Shown: one piece after another, positions 8,568 through 17,596 of the stretch | Layout of the letters: each line of letters begins with the position of its first letter | Numbering within the stretch: position 1 is the first letter of the stretch | DNA from: Nostoc calcicola FACHB-3891 | GTDB taxonomy: Bacteria > Cyanobacteriota > Cyanobacteriia > Cyanobacteriales > Nostocaceae | NCBI RefSeq assembly: GCF_014697355.1 | Contig: NZ_JACJRQ010000011.1 | Location: 124,001-188,000 of the forward strand | Direction of reading: 5' to 3' | Length of the DNA: 64,000 nt | The notes under the pieces: generated by a model | Databases searched by the model: none | What the model saw: only the letters and a program-made list of their open reading frames with translations | Told to the model about the DNA's origin: nothing | Program-made: the position numbers and the translations under genes

Positions 8568-10448
8568 GTGAAATTACACTGGTTACTACCCAGCACTATT
8601 GGAACGATCTTGATGCTATGGTCACCAGCAATGGCTGGGAGACTAGAGTCTTGGCGTTTTGATGCCAATCAAAACAGGCTGGAAATTAATACTGTGGGGG
8701 ATGTTCAACCCCAAGCACAACTAATTTTCAACCCGACTCGGTTGGTAATTGATTTGCCAGGAACCACATTTGGGCGTCCCCAGGTCACCCAACAGGTAGG
8801 TAATGGTATTCGCTATATCCGTGTTGGGCAGTTTGACACAGAAACAACGCGTATAGTCGTCGAATTGACTCCTGGTTATACTTTAGACCCCAAAAAAGTG
8901 CAATTTGTGGGCACAACTGGCGATCGCTGGACTGTGCAATTACCTAGACCGGAAGTTGATAAAGCAGCATCTCCTCCGAGAAATGTTTACAGTGTAGTCA
9001 CCCCAGATTCTAGTCCTCAACCTGATATTCCCAGGGTTGCCACCACTCCCAGGGCGGCGACTCAAATTGAGAGCCTACAAGTCACAGGCGATGGGTTTTT
9101 CATCCGCACCAGTGGAGCTAATCCTCCAATTCAGGTAATTCGCAGCCGCGATCGCGCTACCATCTTCATGGATATCTCTGGCGCATCTCTATCACCACGG
9201 CTGATACAGCAAAATAATCAGTCTGTTAATAAACATGGCGTTAGCCGTGTTGAATTCACCCAACTCCGAACTCAACCCCCTGGTGTTCGTTTAACTTTGC
9301 GGGTAAATAAAAATAGCCCAGACTGGCGAGCAAGCACGAGTGGCAGCAGTGGTTTGGTAGTTCTCCCTACTCGTGTTGTCACGTTACCCGAAAGTAATAA
9401 TTCTGACAACCAGTCAGAAGCAGTTTCCTTTCCGAGCAGACCACTGGCTAACAACTCCTCAGCCACAATTGAGTCAGTAGAACTGGCTGATAATGGTACA
9501 CAATTGCTGATTAGAACTGACCAAACTGTATCTGCTACAGGAGTCTGGGATAGAAGCTCTGGTTTGTTTCGTGTCACAATTCCCAATGCAAAGTTAGCTC
9601 CCAGAGTCACAGGCCCCACGTTTGGTGCCAATAGCCCGATTCTCCGGGTACGTCTGCAACCGCAAGAACCCAACACAGTTGTCGTCTTAGTTCAACCAGC
9701 AGCCGGAGTGCAACTTGGGCAACCCAATCGAATCAGTGATCAGCTTTTGGCTGTACCGATACAAGGCTCTCGTCGAGTTGTCACACTTCCTGGAAGACCC
9801 CCCTATGCTATACCTCCGCTACCACCGATAAACCGAGGTCCATTCCCAGACCCAAATAATCCCAATCCCCAACGTCCAACACAACCACAACGCCGAGTTA
9901 GCAATGGACGGCTAGTAGTCATTATTGACCCTGGACACGGTGGTAAAGATTCTGGAGCAATTGGTATTGGAGGGACGCGGGAAAAGGATGTTATCTTGCC
10001 TATCGGTAGAAGAGTAGCAGAGATTTTGCAGCAAAATGGCGTACAAGTAGTTATGACTAGGGATTCTGACTATTTTGTTACTCTTCCAGGACGAGTACAA
10101 TTAGCAGAGCGAGCGAATGCCGATGTGTTTGTTAGCATCCATGCTAATGCAGTTGGCCCTGGTCGTTCGGATGTTAATGGCTTGGAAGTCTATTATTACG
10201 ACAGCGGTTTGAGTCTAGCTCGTGTTGTCCGCAGTAGCATTCTTCAAAGTATTGGTACTCTCAAAGACAGGGGAGTGCGGCGAGCCAGATTTTATGTTCT
10301 GAGAAAAAGTTCTATGCCCTCCATTCTAGTGGAAACAGGTTATATGACTGGTCGAGAGGATATGCCTAGACTCAGAACCTCAGCTTACCAAAATCAAATG
10401 GCAGAAGGGATCGCTCGTGGCATCCTTCAGTACCTCAAGAGAAGATAA
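8568..10448 (+). CDS. amiC1: N-acetylmuramoyl-L-alanine amidase AmiC1 (AMIN + Amidase_3)
   Basis: About 626 residues from GTG 8568, chosen because AGGAGAAAGG precedes it and the same GTG context starts amiC2. Order: signal peptide (KLHWLLPSTIGTILMLW, cut near AMA), an AMIN domain (about 25-130), a second AMIN-like region (about 180-400), a Pro/Asn-rich linker, and a C-terminal zinc amidase (about 450-626). Zinc and catalytic residues are visible: His in DPGHGGKDSGA, Glu in TREKDV, His in SIHANA, Glu in LVETGYM. AmiC amidases cut septal peptidoglycan; in Nostoc punctiforme they drill the nanopore array needed for cell-cell communication and heterocyst formation. Tandem paralogue of amiC2. The symbol follows the order known to me from Nostoc. 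Confidence 0.93.
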   Translation: MKLHWLLPSTIGTILMLWSPAMAGRLESWRFDANQNRLEINTVGDVQPQAQLIFNPTRLVIDLPGTTFGRPQVTQQVGNGIRYIRVGQFDTETTRIVVELTPGYTLDPKKVQFVGTTGDRWTVQLPRPEVDKAASPPRNVYSVVTPDSSPQPDIPRVATTPRAATQIESLQVTGDGFFIRTSGANPPIQVIRSRDRATIFMDISGASLSPRLIQQNNQSVNKHGVSRVEFTQLRTQPPGVRLTLRVNKNSPDWRASTSGSSGLVVLPTRVVTLPESNNSDNQSEAVSFPSRPLANNSSATIESVELADNGTQLLIRTDQTVSATGVWDRSSGLFRVTIPNAKLAPRVTGPTFGANSPILRVRLQPQEPNTVVVLVQPAAGVQLGQPNRISDQLLAVPIQGSRRVVTLPGRPPYAIPPLPPINRGPFPDPNNPNPQRPTQPQRRVSNGRLVVIIDPGHGGKDSGAIGIGGTREKDVILPIGRRVAEILQQNGVQVVMTRDSDYFVTLPGRVQLAERANADVFVSIHANAVGPGRSDVNGLEVYYYDSGLSLARVVRSSILQSIGTLKDRGVRRARFYVLRKSSMPSILVETGYMTGREDMPRLRTSAYQNQMAEGIARGILQYLKRR

Positions 10449-10927
10449 GTAATTTCGTCTAACTATTGAGTAAATACATTTAAATGATTGACGAAATTTA
10501 TACAATTTAATAGTGATTATGATGAGAATATTCCTGGTGTTGGGAACAAATTCGCCTCACCTGGACTCATCAAAATCTCAAACTCCTAATTGGCATAATT
10601 CTAATTACTCCCTTGTAGTTAAAAAATTACTAATTTTTTCTGGTGTTTTACCCTAACCGCTAGCAAACATTAGGGGTTTACGTAAAAATTTAGGTATTCT
10701 TGCGGCGGGACAAGAGTCGCTTGTTTGTTATTGTCATCTGATGCTTTCTAGGTCTAATTTATATTGGCTAATGGCATGGCAAAATCAGACGATCGTGCTA
10801 TATTTTACGCCATTAGCTGTGTCTTAATAACAGCGCAAAACTCAAGTGTAGGTGGTGACGGTGTGAGGATTTGCCAATATGTTGAGATTTTGACGGCTCC
10901 CATGAATGTGAATCAGGAGAAAGGACT
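10449..10927. other. Spacer between amiC1 and amiC2
   Basis: This 479-nt gap has no convincing gene. The first 390 nt are AT-rich and unlike the amiC1 upstream region. The last 87 nt carry the shared block (10841-10878) and the conserved leader. In the leader, ATG at 10901 opens a nine-codon frame whose TGA overlaps the GTG start of amiC2 (CTGTGAAA); in amiC1 the matching ATG reaches a TAG after four codons. Whether either is translated is unknown. Confidence 0.5.
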
Positions 10928-12841
10928 GTGAAATTACGCTGGTTACTACCCAGTACTATTGGAACTATCTTCATGCTGTCGTCGCCAGCAATGGCCGCGA
11001 GACTCGAATCTTGGCGCTATGATGCCAATCAAAACAAACTGGAAATTAATACTTTGGGGAATGTTCAACCCCAAGCACAGTTAATTTTCAACCCGACTCG
11101 GCTGGTAATTGATTTGCCAGGAACGACATTTGGGCGTCCGCAGCTAACCGAACAAGTAGGTGGTGCAATTCGCGCTATCCGCATCGGGCAATTTGACGAA
11201 CAAACAACGCGCATAGTCGTCGAACTGACACCTGGTTATACTTTAGACCCCAAAGGAGTACAATTTAGAGGTACAACTGGCGAACCCCCTGCGGGGACAC
11301 TTCGTGAACGCTGGATAGTGCAATTACCTACGCCACAAGCGGAAAATCTACCTTCAAGAAATACTCAAGAACAACAAATAGCCACAGAAACTTCACCGAG
11401 AACATCTACACCAGCGTTCTCCCCTAGAAATATTTATAATGTGGTGACAACTGGCGCTAATCCATCTAACAGGCCAACAGTTGTCGCCAGAGTTACCCAA
11501 GTTGAAAACTTACGAATCACAGGTGATGGCTTTTTCGTCGCCACTAGTGGCGGTAATCCTCAGATTCAAGTTAATCGTAGCAGCGATCGCCAGAAAATTA
11601 ACATCGACATCGCTGGCGCGACTCTCTCACCAAATCTAGAACAGCGAGATTTGCCAGTTAATCGCTACGGAGTTAGCCGCATCCAGTTCTCCCAACTGGA
11701 AAGCAGCCCATCTGTTGTTCGCATGACCTTACAGGTGGACAAAAATGCTTCTGACTGGCGGGCAACTACCAGTAGCGTTGGCGGTTTCGTGCTTCTGCCC
11801 AGTCGTGGTATCGCCCAGTTACCAGGCAATAATACTCCACGCCCCGTACCATATGCGAACAATTCACCAGCCACCATTGAGTCTGTAGAACTAGCCGGCA
11901 ATGGCACACAACTATTAATTAGAGCCGACCAAAGTTTATCTGCCACAGGAGGCTGGGATAGAACCTCTGGTCTATTCCGCATTACCATCAACAATGCTCG
12001 ATTAGCTCCTAAAGTTAAAGGGCCTACTTTTAATCCTAATAGTCCTATCCTCCGCGTTCGCCTGCAACCACAAGCAGACAATACTGTCACTGTCTTGGTT
12101 CAACCAGCAGCAGGAGTAAAAATTGGCGAACTCAACCAGGTTGGCGACCAACTTTTGGCTTTAGAATTACAACGCTCTGGTAGCATCACACCCCCCATTG
12201 TTTTACCTCCCCTACCATCACCAAACCAAGGTCAACTCCCCAGCCCCACAGATAATCCTCGTCCTACGTACCAGCCACAGTCACGCCCCTCAGTTCCTAG
12301 AGGAAAATTGCTGGTGGTTATTGACCCAGGACACGGTGGTAAAGACTCAGGTGCCCCTGGTTTGGGTGGATTGTTAGAAAAGGATGTAATCTTGCCTATT
12401 GGTAAAAGGGTAGCAGCGATTTTAGAGCAAAATGGTGTACAAGCAGTACTAACAAGGGACGCAGACTTTTTCGTCGAACTTCAGGGACGGGTAGATATTG
12501 CCGAGCGAGTTAATGCGACTTTGTTTGTCAGCATTCACGCCAATTCAGTTGATAATCGTCCTAGTGTCAATGGCTTAGAAGTCTATTATTACGACAGCGG
12601 TTATGCTCTAGCTGAAGTAGTTCGTAATACAATTCTGCAAAACATCTCTACCATTAAAGACCGGGGAACCCGTAAAGCTAGATTCTACGTTCTCAGAAAA
12701 AGCTCTATGCCCTCGATTTTAGTGGAAACAGGTTATATGACTGGTAACGAGGATAATCCCAGATTAGCAACACCAGAGTATCAAAATCGCATGGCAGAAG
12801 CGATCGCTAGTGGCATTCTCAAATACTTACGACAGAGGTAA
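10928..12841 (+). CDS. amiC2: N-acetylmuramoyl-L-alanine amidase AmiC2 (AMIN + Amidase_3)
   Basis: A 637-residue paralogue of the preceding amidase with the same plan: signal peptide ending near AMA, AMIN (about 25-130), second AMIN-like region (about 190-400), Pro-rich linker, Amidase_3 domain with DPGHGGKDSGA, LEKDV, SIHANS and LVETGYM. Identity to AmiC1 is high in the AMIN and catalytic parts and low in the linkers. GTG start is supported by AGGAGAAAGG. In Nostoc punctiforme AmiC2 is required for septal perforation, differentiation and filament integrity (from memory); the same role is inferred here. A hairpin follows the stop and murI starts 129 nt later. Confidence 0.93.
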   Translation: MKLRWLLPSTIGTIFMLSSPAMAARLESWRYDANQNKLEINTLGNVQPQAQLIFNPTRLVIDLPGTTFGRPQLTEQVGGAIRAIRIGQFDEQTTRIVVELTPGYTLDPKGVQFRGTTGEPPAGTLRERWIVQLPTPQAENLPSRNTQEQQIATETSPRTSTPAFSPRNIYNVVTTGANPSNRPTVVARVTQVENLRITGDGFFVATSGGNPQIQVNRSSDRQKINIDIAGATLSPNLEQRDLPVNRYGVSRIQFSQLESSPSVVRMTLQVDKNASDWRATTSSVGGFVLLPSRGIAQLPGNNTPRPVPYANNSPATIESVELAGNGTQLLIRADQSLSATGGWDRTSGLFRITINNARLAPKVKGPTFNPNSPILRVRLQPQADNTVTVLVQPAAGVKIGELNQVGDQLLALELQRSGSITPPIVLPPLPSPNQGQLPSPTDNPRPTYQPQSRPSVPRGKLLVVIDPGHGGKDSGAPGLGGLLEKDVILPIGKRVAAILEQNGVQAVLTRDADFFVELQGRVDIAERVNATLFVSIHANSVDNRPSVNGLEVYYYDSGYALAEVVRNTILQNISTIKDRGTRKARFYVLRKSSMPSILVETGYMTGNEDNPRLATPEYQNRMAEAIASGILKYLRQR

Positions 12842-12862
12842 GATAGTACAAATTACTTATTC

Positions 12863-12885
12863 AAGAGGTGGTATTTAGACCTCTT
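12863..12885 (+). terminator. Hairpin after amiC2
   Basis: AAGAGGT (12863-12869) and ACCTCTT (12879-12885) form a perfect 7-bp stem with a 9-nt loop, 21 nt after the amiC2 stop. The sequence after it (ATATGTAC) is not a T run, so it may be a weak terminator or an mRNA end-stabilising hairpin. Confidence 0.4.
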
Positions 12886-12970
12886 ATATGTACAGAATTT
12901 AGTGGTAAATTTGTAAATTGTCTGCTAGATTCTGTATTTTATATCCAAAAACCTAAATCAATATCTGCCT

Positions 12971-13837
12971 GTGTATTCATCTTCGATTTTTGAAGAAAAT
13001 CTTGACGATTTTTCTAATCAAGAACCCCAACGCGCCCCAATTGGTATCTTTGATAGTGGTGTGGGAGGATTGACAGTACTGCGACAACTATATCGCCAAC
13101 TCCCTAATGAATCAATTGTTTACTTTGGGGATACAGCTCGGCTTCCTTACGGAATTCGTTCACAAGCAGAAATTTTACAATTTACCCGTGAAATCCTCAC
13201 CTGGCTACAACAGCAGCAGGTAAAAATGGTGATTATGGCTTGTAACACCAGTTCTGCTCTAGCGTTAGAAACTGTGCGTCAAGAATTTACCGTACCCATA
13301 CTAGGAGTAATCCTACCAGGGGCAAGGGCAGCTGTGCAGCTAGGAAAGCGCATCGGTGTAATTGCCACTCCCGCCACAGCTAAGAGTAATGCTTATAAGC
13401 ACGCCATACTCGAAATTAATCCCAATGTCCAAGTATGGCAAGTTGGATGTCCAGAGTTTGTGCCACTGATTGAGCAAAACCGCATTCACGACCCTTACAC
13501 ATCTGAAGTAGCACGAGGCTATTTAGAACCTTTATTAGAGCAGGAAATTGATACCTTAGTCCACGGCTGTACTCATTATCCGTTGCTCACACCAGTATTG
13601 CGATCGCTCCTTCCCTCTCAAGTCCAGCTCGTTGACCCAGCTGTTCATGTTGTCGCAGCTTGTGCCCAAGAACTAGACTTGCTAGGCTTAAGAAATATGC
13701 ACCCACCACTACCAACTCGCTTTGCCGTCAGTGGTTGTCCACAACAATTTTCCCAGTCCGGAGTTCACTGGCTAGGCCATACACCCCTGGTTGAACAGGT
13801 TTCCTTCACTGATATCGCTATTTCCCAACTCCATTAA
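12971..13837 (+). CDS. murI: Glutamate racemase
   Basis: A 288-residue cytoplasmic enzyme that makes D-glutamate for the peptidoglycan stem peptide. The cofactor-free racemase motifs are complete: GIFDSGVGGLTVLRQL, GDTARLPYG, the first catalytic Cys in MACNTSSAL, and the second in HGCTHYPLL. The N-terminus is about 20 residues longer than in many MurI proteins; start GTG 12971 is used, but an internal start cannot be excluded. The position right after two wall amidases groups wall synthesis and wall cutting genes. Confidence 0.95.
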   Translation: MYSSSIFEENLDDFSNQEPQRAPIGIFDSGVGGLTVLRQLYRQLPNESIVYFGDTARLPYGIRSQAEILQFTREILTWLQQQQVKMVIMACNTSSALALETVRQEFTVPILGVILPGARAAVQLGKRIGVIATPATAKSNAYKHAILEINPNVQVWQVGCPEFVPLIEQNRIHDPYTSEVARGYLEPLLEQEIDTLVHGCTHYPLLTPVLRSLLPSQVQLVDPAVHVVAACAQELDLLGLRNMHPPLPTRFAVSGCPQQFSQSGVHWLGHTPLVEQVSFTDIAISQLH

Positions 13838-13911
13838 AAAGTTAGGAGTTAGAAGTTAAAAGTTTTGAATTAACAACTCCTAACTCCTAACTCCTAACTC
13901 CTAACTTTCAA

Positions 13912-14109
13912 TTATTGACTATTGACTGCTTCAGTCACCTTTGTCCTGACTGATATCTCCTGCTCATGTTTTTCTTTAACAGATGAAGCAAAACTTCCCG
14001 GAGCAGCCTTTGTACCCGTCCGCTTTGCTAGTGCTAATAACAGGTAGACTGTGAACAAATATCCAGACGCTAAAATAAAAATCATCATAGGCACACTTCC
14101 GTAAATCAT
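13912..14109 (-). CDS. Small single-span membrane protein, unknown function
   Basis: About 65 residues from ATG 14109; a TTG at 14136 would extend it by nine. Residues 2-24 (SVPMMIFILASGYLFTVYLLL within this stretch) are one membrane span, followed by a basic stretch (AKRTGTK) and a polar tail with Lys/Glu, so the tail is probably cytoplasmic. I do not recognise a named family; I believe similar small proteins occur in other heterocystous cyanobacteria. Convergent with murI, separated only by GAGTTAG-type inverted repeats at 13840-13910. Confidence 0.55.
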   Translation of the reverse strand: MIYGSVPMMIFILASGYLFTVYLLLALAKRTGTKAAPGSFASSVKEKHEQEISVRTKVTEAVNSQ

Positions 14110-15256
14110 TGTTCTACTAGCACCCTTGGTAAGCAATACAAAATTTCATGAAATTAGTAGAACTTCAGCCAACCAAGTACGTTCTTGGTGACTGTAGTTT
14201 GCTATAGTAAATCTACCTATAGAGATAAAACTCTCTACGGACAAATAATTTATTATCTAATGCAAGTTTTTGCAGACCATAAATCCCACAGCAGTTAAGT
14301 TGCCAAAAGACAACCTAATACTGCAATTCTCAGCGGTCTACTCGATCTGCCTTATTTTTGCTCACACTACTGTGACAGGATTAACCCTTGCGCTCAACGT
14401 CAGCTAAAAAAGTGTAGCTTTAAGCCAACAGAGTCATAAAGGATAACTTTAGGACTTAGTTGACCTTAGCCTACCGTTAGCTACGTTTGTTTAGCGTCTC
14501 GCAGAGAAGGAGCGTCACCCGAAGGGCTTCCCATAGGGGTATTGCATAGCTCCGAACTAGGAGTTTCGCATATCGTCGGAGAAATCAAAGGAATTACTCC
14601 CTCAATGTCACCACCGAATAGTTATTTTATACACACAACTACCATGTCAGTGAAATCAACTAGCAGGTGACTTACTTTTGGTGTGTGAGTATCTGAAAAA
14701 TTTAAAATTCCTATATTTTAGCGTAACACAACAGCCTTGAATTTTAAGCCTACTCGTCTGCTAAATTTCAAATTTTTTCAAGAGCTACACTTCAGGCTGA
14801 AAAAAAATTTAGTCTTACACCATTGAGTCTAACGCACTTTATTTCATTATTGTAAATAAGCAATAATACTTAATCCACTATTCTGTCTGTAGGGGACTAT
14901 GTACAAATACGGCAAGTGAATACTCTGATATCTTGCACCAACTGCTTGATTTCAATTTTTCTGGAATGGGCAGCGATCGAGCCTTATTTTTATCTTTTAG
15001 GCAGTGCCCCACACTGAAAGAAAATTTTACAAGACTTCAGTAACACGATCTTCAGCGAACACTTTTCCAATATTCTCAGAAATATATTAAAATTAAGCAT
15101 AATTGCTTATTGACAAAAACTGTATTAGCTATTTTTTCCTCCAAGAGACTTATAACTATCGGATTACTGATGAAAACTTTGCGCTGGCACTGGGTTATCT
15201 TAAAATGAGTAAAGGATATGTAAACTTTCGTAACCTAAGTCAGAGTCCGCCCATCC
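14110..15256. other. 1.1-kb spacer with a dispersed repeat
   Basis: No gene is supported. About 14490-14580 contains GCGTCTCGCAGAGAAGGAGC and CGAAGGGCTTCCCATAGGGG, phrases that recur all over Nostoc genomes in dispersed non-coding repeats (recalled, not searched). The rest is AT-rich. An open frame at 15103-15318 overlaps the start of the prenyltransferase gene in another frame and has no support. Confidence 0.5.
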
Positions 15257-16228
15257 ATGACCCCAGCCACCTCCCTGTTTACCCCTGTGGAAGCAGACCT
15301 GCGACAACTAGCAGATAACCTCAAACAGCTAGTTGGAAATCGCCACCCCATTTTGTTTGCAGCAGCCGAACATTTATTCGGAGCTGGGGGAAAGCGTATC
15401 AGGCCAGCAATTGTCTTGCTAATATCGCGGGCAACAATGTTAGAGCAAGAAATTACCCCGCGTCATCGCCGCTTAGCTGAGATTACCGAAATGATTCATA
15501 CAGCAAGCTTGGTACACGATGACGTAGTAGATGAATCAGACGTGCGGCGAGGCGTTGCCACCGTTCATAGTTTGTTTGGTAACCGCATTGCCATATTAGC
15601 AGGAGATTTTCTCTTTGCCCAATCTTCGTGGTATTTAGCAAACTTGGACAATTTGGAGGTGGTGAAACTCCTCTCAGAAGTGATTATGGATCTAGCTACT
15701 GGGGAGATTCAGCAGGGATTGAATCGTTTTGATGCTGGTATCTCCATTGAAACTTACCTGCAAAAGAGTTATTACAAAACAGCTTCGTTAATTGCTAACA
15801 GTTCTAAAGCTGCTGGATTACTCAGTGAAGTGTCCCGAGAAACTGTTGAGGATCTGTATAGCTATGGTCGTCATCTTGGCATAGCATTTCAAATTGTCGA
15901 TGACATTTTAGATTTCACCAGCACAACAGATACCTTGGGTAAACCAGTGGCATCGGATCTTAAAAGTGGTAATCTGACTGCGCCGGTTTTATTTGCTTTA
16001 GCGGAAAAACCATACTTGGAAGTGCTGATTGAAAGAGAATTTGCTCAAGAAGGCGATTTAGAGCAAGCATTAGCACTGATTCAAGATAGCCAGGGTATAC
16101 AGCAAGCGCGAGAATTAGCAGCTCATCATACTAAATTGGCAATTGAACATCTTGCAGTTCTGCCACCGTCAGAGTCCCAGCAAGCATTGATTAACATAGC
16201 TGACTATGCACTGAGTCGGCTTTATTAA
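15257..16228 (+). CDS. sds: Solanesyl-type polyprenyl diphosphate synthase
   Basis: A 323-residue trans-polyprenyl synthase with both Asp-rich motifs: DDVVDESD (about 93-100) and DDILD (about 216-220), plus GGKRIRP near residue 50 for the diphosphate. It adds isopentenyl units to an allylic diphosphate in the cytosol. In cyanobacteria the product used for the plastoquinone tail is solanesyl (C45) diphosphate; the chain length here is inferred from overall similarity to cyanobacterial SDS and not from a decisive residue. ATG 15257 gives the usual N-terminus (TPATSLFTPVEADL). No operon partner. Confidence 0.88.
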   Translation: MTPATSLFTPVEADLRQLADNLKQLVGNRHPILFAAAEHLFGAGGKRIRPAIVLLISRATMLEQEITPRHRRLAEITEMIHTASLVHDDVVDESDVRRGVATVHSLFGNRIAILAGDFLFAQSSWYLANLDNLEVVKLLSEVIMDLATGEIQQGLNRFDAGISIETYLQKSYYKTASLIANSSKAAGLLSEVSRETVEDLYSYGRHLGIAFQIVDDILDFTSTTDTLGKPVASDLKSGNLTAPVLFALAEKPYLEVLIEREFAQEGDLEQALALIQDSQGIQQARELAAHHTKLAIEHLAVLPPSESQQALINIADYALSRLY

Positions 16229-16415
16229 AAACGAATTTTAGATTTTAAATTTTGCGTACTCTTAGGTCGAAGCAAGCTACGCGTAGCGTGTGGGAGACAA
16301 AAGTTGAGCCAGTCGCTTGGGCGGTTTTCCCGACTTGTGCGAACGTGTCAGTTGCGTAAGTTCTGCCTCAGTCAAACCTGCACAACTATTTTTGAGTGGG
16401 TATTTCTGGCTCAAC

Positions 16416-16764
16416 AGAAGCTAAACACAAAAATTGAAAATTGTTCAGTGGTAACTGTTTTTTAATCAATTGTTTAGATATTGCAGAGAGTTGAAAATAC
16501 TAACGTAGGTTGGGTTTATCCTGTGAGAACCGAAAAAATCAGAAATGTTGGGTTACCCTGCGGGATCTTGCTACGTTCCTCAACCCAACCTACGACTACT
16601 AAACAAAAAATTGCAAATTGTTCACTAGTAACTGTTTTTTACTCAATTCTAGATATTGCAAAGATTAGAAATCTAACCTTGTATTTTAGAAGAAGCTAAA
16701 CAAAAAATTGATAATTGTTCACTGCTAACTGTTTTTTAATCGATTCTAGACATTGGAAAGCGAT
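16416..16764. repeat. Three imperfect direct repeats of about 75 bp
   Basis: Copies lie at about 16416-16497, 16598-16671 and 16691-16764. The shared core reads AAATTG...AATTGTTCA, then TAACTGTTTTTTAATCAATT and TAGATATTGCAAAG, with copies one and three both opening AGAAGCTAAAC. A separate palindromic element (16505-16593) lies between copies one and two. No coding potential; an open frame at 16481-16699 merely runs across them. Confidence 0.7.
16505..16593. repeat. GTAGGTTGGG palindromic MITE-like element
   Basis: Starts GTAGGTTGGGTTTATCC and ends CCTCAACCCAACCTAC, terminal inverted repeats of about 12-14 bp around an 60-nt core with no gene. Elements with GTAGGTTGGGTT ends are frequent in cyanobacterial genomes. 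It sits inside the triple direct repeat array. Confidence 0.65.
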
Positions 16765-16839
16765 AAGGGAAAAAATGGTTTCCCGATTGAGCAAATTTTT
16801 GCAGACAGATTGGAAATTGAAAATTTTTTAGAAAATTAT

Positions 16840-16860
16840 GAGCGCCAATTTTTGGCGCTC
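16840..16860 (-). terminator. Terminator-like hairpin after the 16919-17392 gene
   Basis: GAGCGCCAA (16840-16848) and TTGGCGCTC (16852-16860) form a perfect 9-bp stem with a 3-nt loop. On the minus strand it lies 58 nt beyond the stop of the unknown gene and is followed by ATAATTTTC, a weak T tract. It may also act for plus-strand readthrough. Confidence 0.6.
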
Positions 16861-16918
16861 ATAAGTTTTAAAGACAGATATTAGCTTGTATCGAAAAAAT
16901 CTCAGACCCGAAATTATT

Positions 16919-17392
16919 CTATGCAATATCAGGGGGTATGTGTTTAGGCGATCGCATCTGTCGCAGCTTTTGTTGCATGAGTTTTTGTAACTCAGTTCGC
17001 CGGACTTCAAAGGTATGAGTGGTCTGACCCGGCGTTTCCAAAAAAACGATACTATCTACGGGTTCCAATGCCAGCAATTGAAACAAAATATGGGTGACGG
17101 GAACAATTTTAGTTAGCATTTGAGGGTCAAGCCCAGCAGTGGAAATTAGGGAGACATCCTGTATGGTAGGGAAAGCGTAAACCACTCGCTTTTCCAATCC
17201 TGGATTAGTACGATTGCTCAGTGTAGTTAAAACCCAGTTGCCCTCCGAACTTTGGAGAATATAGTACTGGGAGTAACGTAATTTTTGAGCGATCGCTCTC
17301 AGGGAAGGAGCAATTGCTGAAATTAGATTTGGTGTTATACCATCGCGGGGTGCATTGTCAATCAGCAATTGAATTTGTGCTTCTAAATCCAT
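16919..17392 (-). CDS. Conserved cyanobacterial protein of unknown function
   Basis: About 157 residues from ATG 17392 (MDLEAQIQLLIDNAPRDG); an upstream ATG at 17431 would add 13 residues with no family support. Soluble, no signal peptide or membrane span. Visible: helical N-terminus ending in LRAIAQKLRY, a central beta-like part (YYILQSSEGNWVLTTLSN), and a basic C-terminus (RRTELQKLMQQKLRQMRSP). I do not recognise a named domain. It is divergent from hetZ with a 204-nt gap, and I recall a similar gene next to hetZ in related genomes, so shared regulation is possible but unproven. Confidence 0.7.
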   Translation of the reverse strand: MDLEAQIQLLIDNAPRDGITPNLISAIAPSLRAIAQKLRYSQYYILQSSEGNWVLTTLSNRTNPGLEKRVVYAFPTIQDVSLISTAGLDPQMLTKIVPVTHILFQLLALEPVDSIVFLETPGQTTHTFEVRRTELQKLMQQKLRQMRSPKHIPPDIA

Positions 17393-17558
17393 AATGACTT
17401 GTATACGGCTCCTGGGTAATGGCAATAACATCTACAAAATGTGAACAATCCCATTAAATTTGGGAATAATAACATCAGGCACATCTTCAACGTAGGATTG
17501 GTCTGCATTTAGCTTATAAGCAAAACTCAAAAAGCCAACGCCCACGGTCGTACAGGTT

Positions 17559-17570
17559 GTATTTAAATAC
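17559..17570. promoter_or_regulatory. Perfect 12-bp palindrome before hetZ
   Basis: GTATTTAAATAC lies 26 nt upstream of the hetZ ATG. It could be a protein-binding site or hold the -10 region of a promoter. It is not the NtcA consensus, which needs an 8-nt spacer between GTA and TAC (here 6). No HetR-type GGGTCTAACCC site is visible in the 204-nt gap. Confidence 0.3.
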
Positions 17571-17596
17571 CTTAAGGTCTTTTGAAAACCGAGACT

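Noticed and set aside
16481-16699. Plus-strand open frame of 72 codons
   Set aside because: It spans a GTAGGTTGGG palindromic element and two direct repeats, which explains the open frame.
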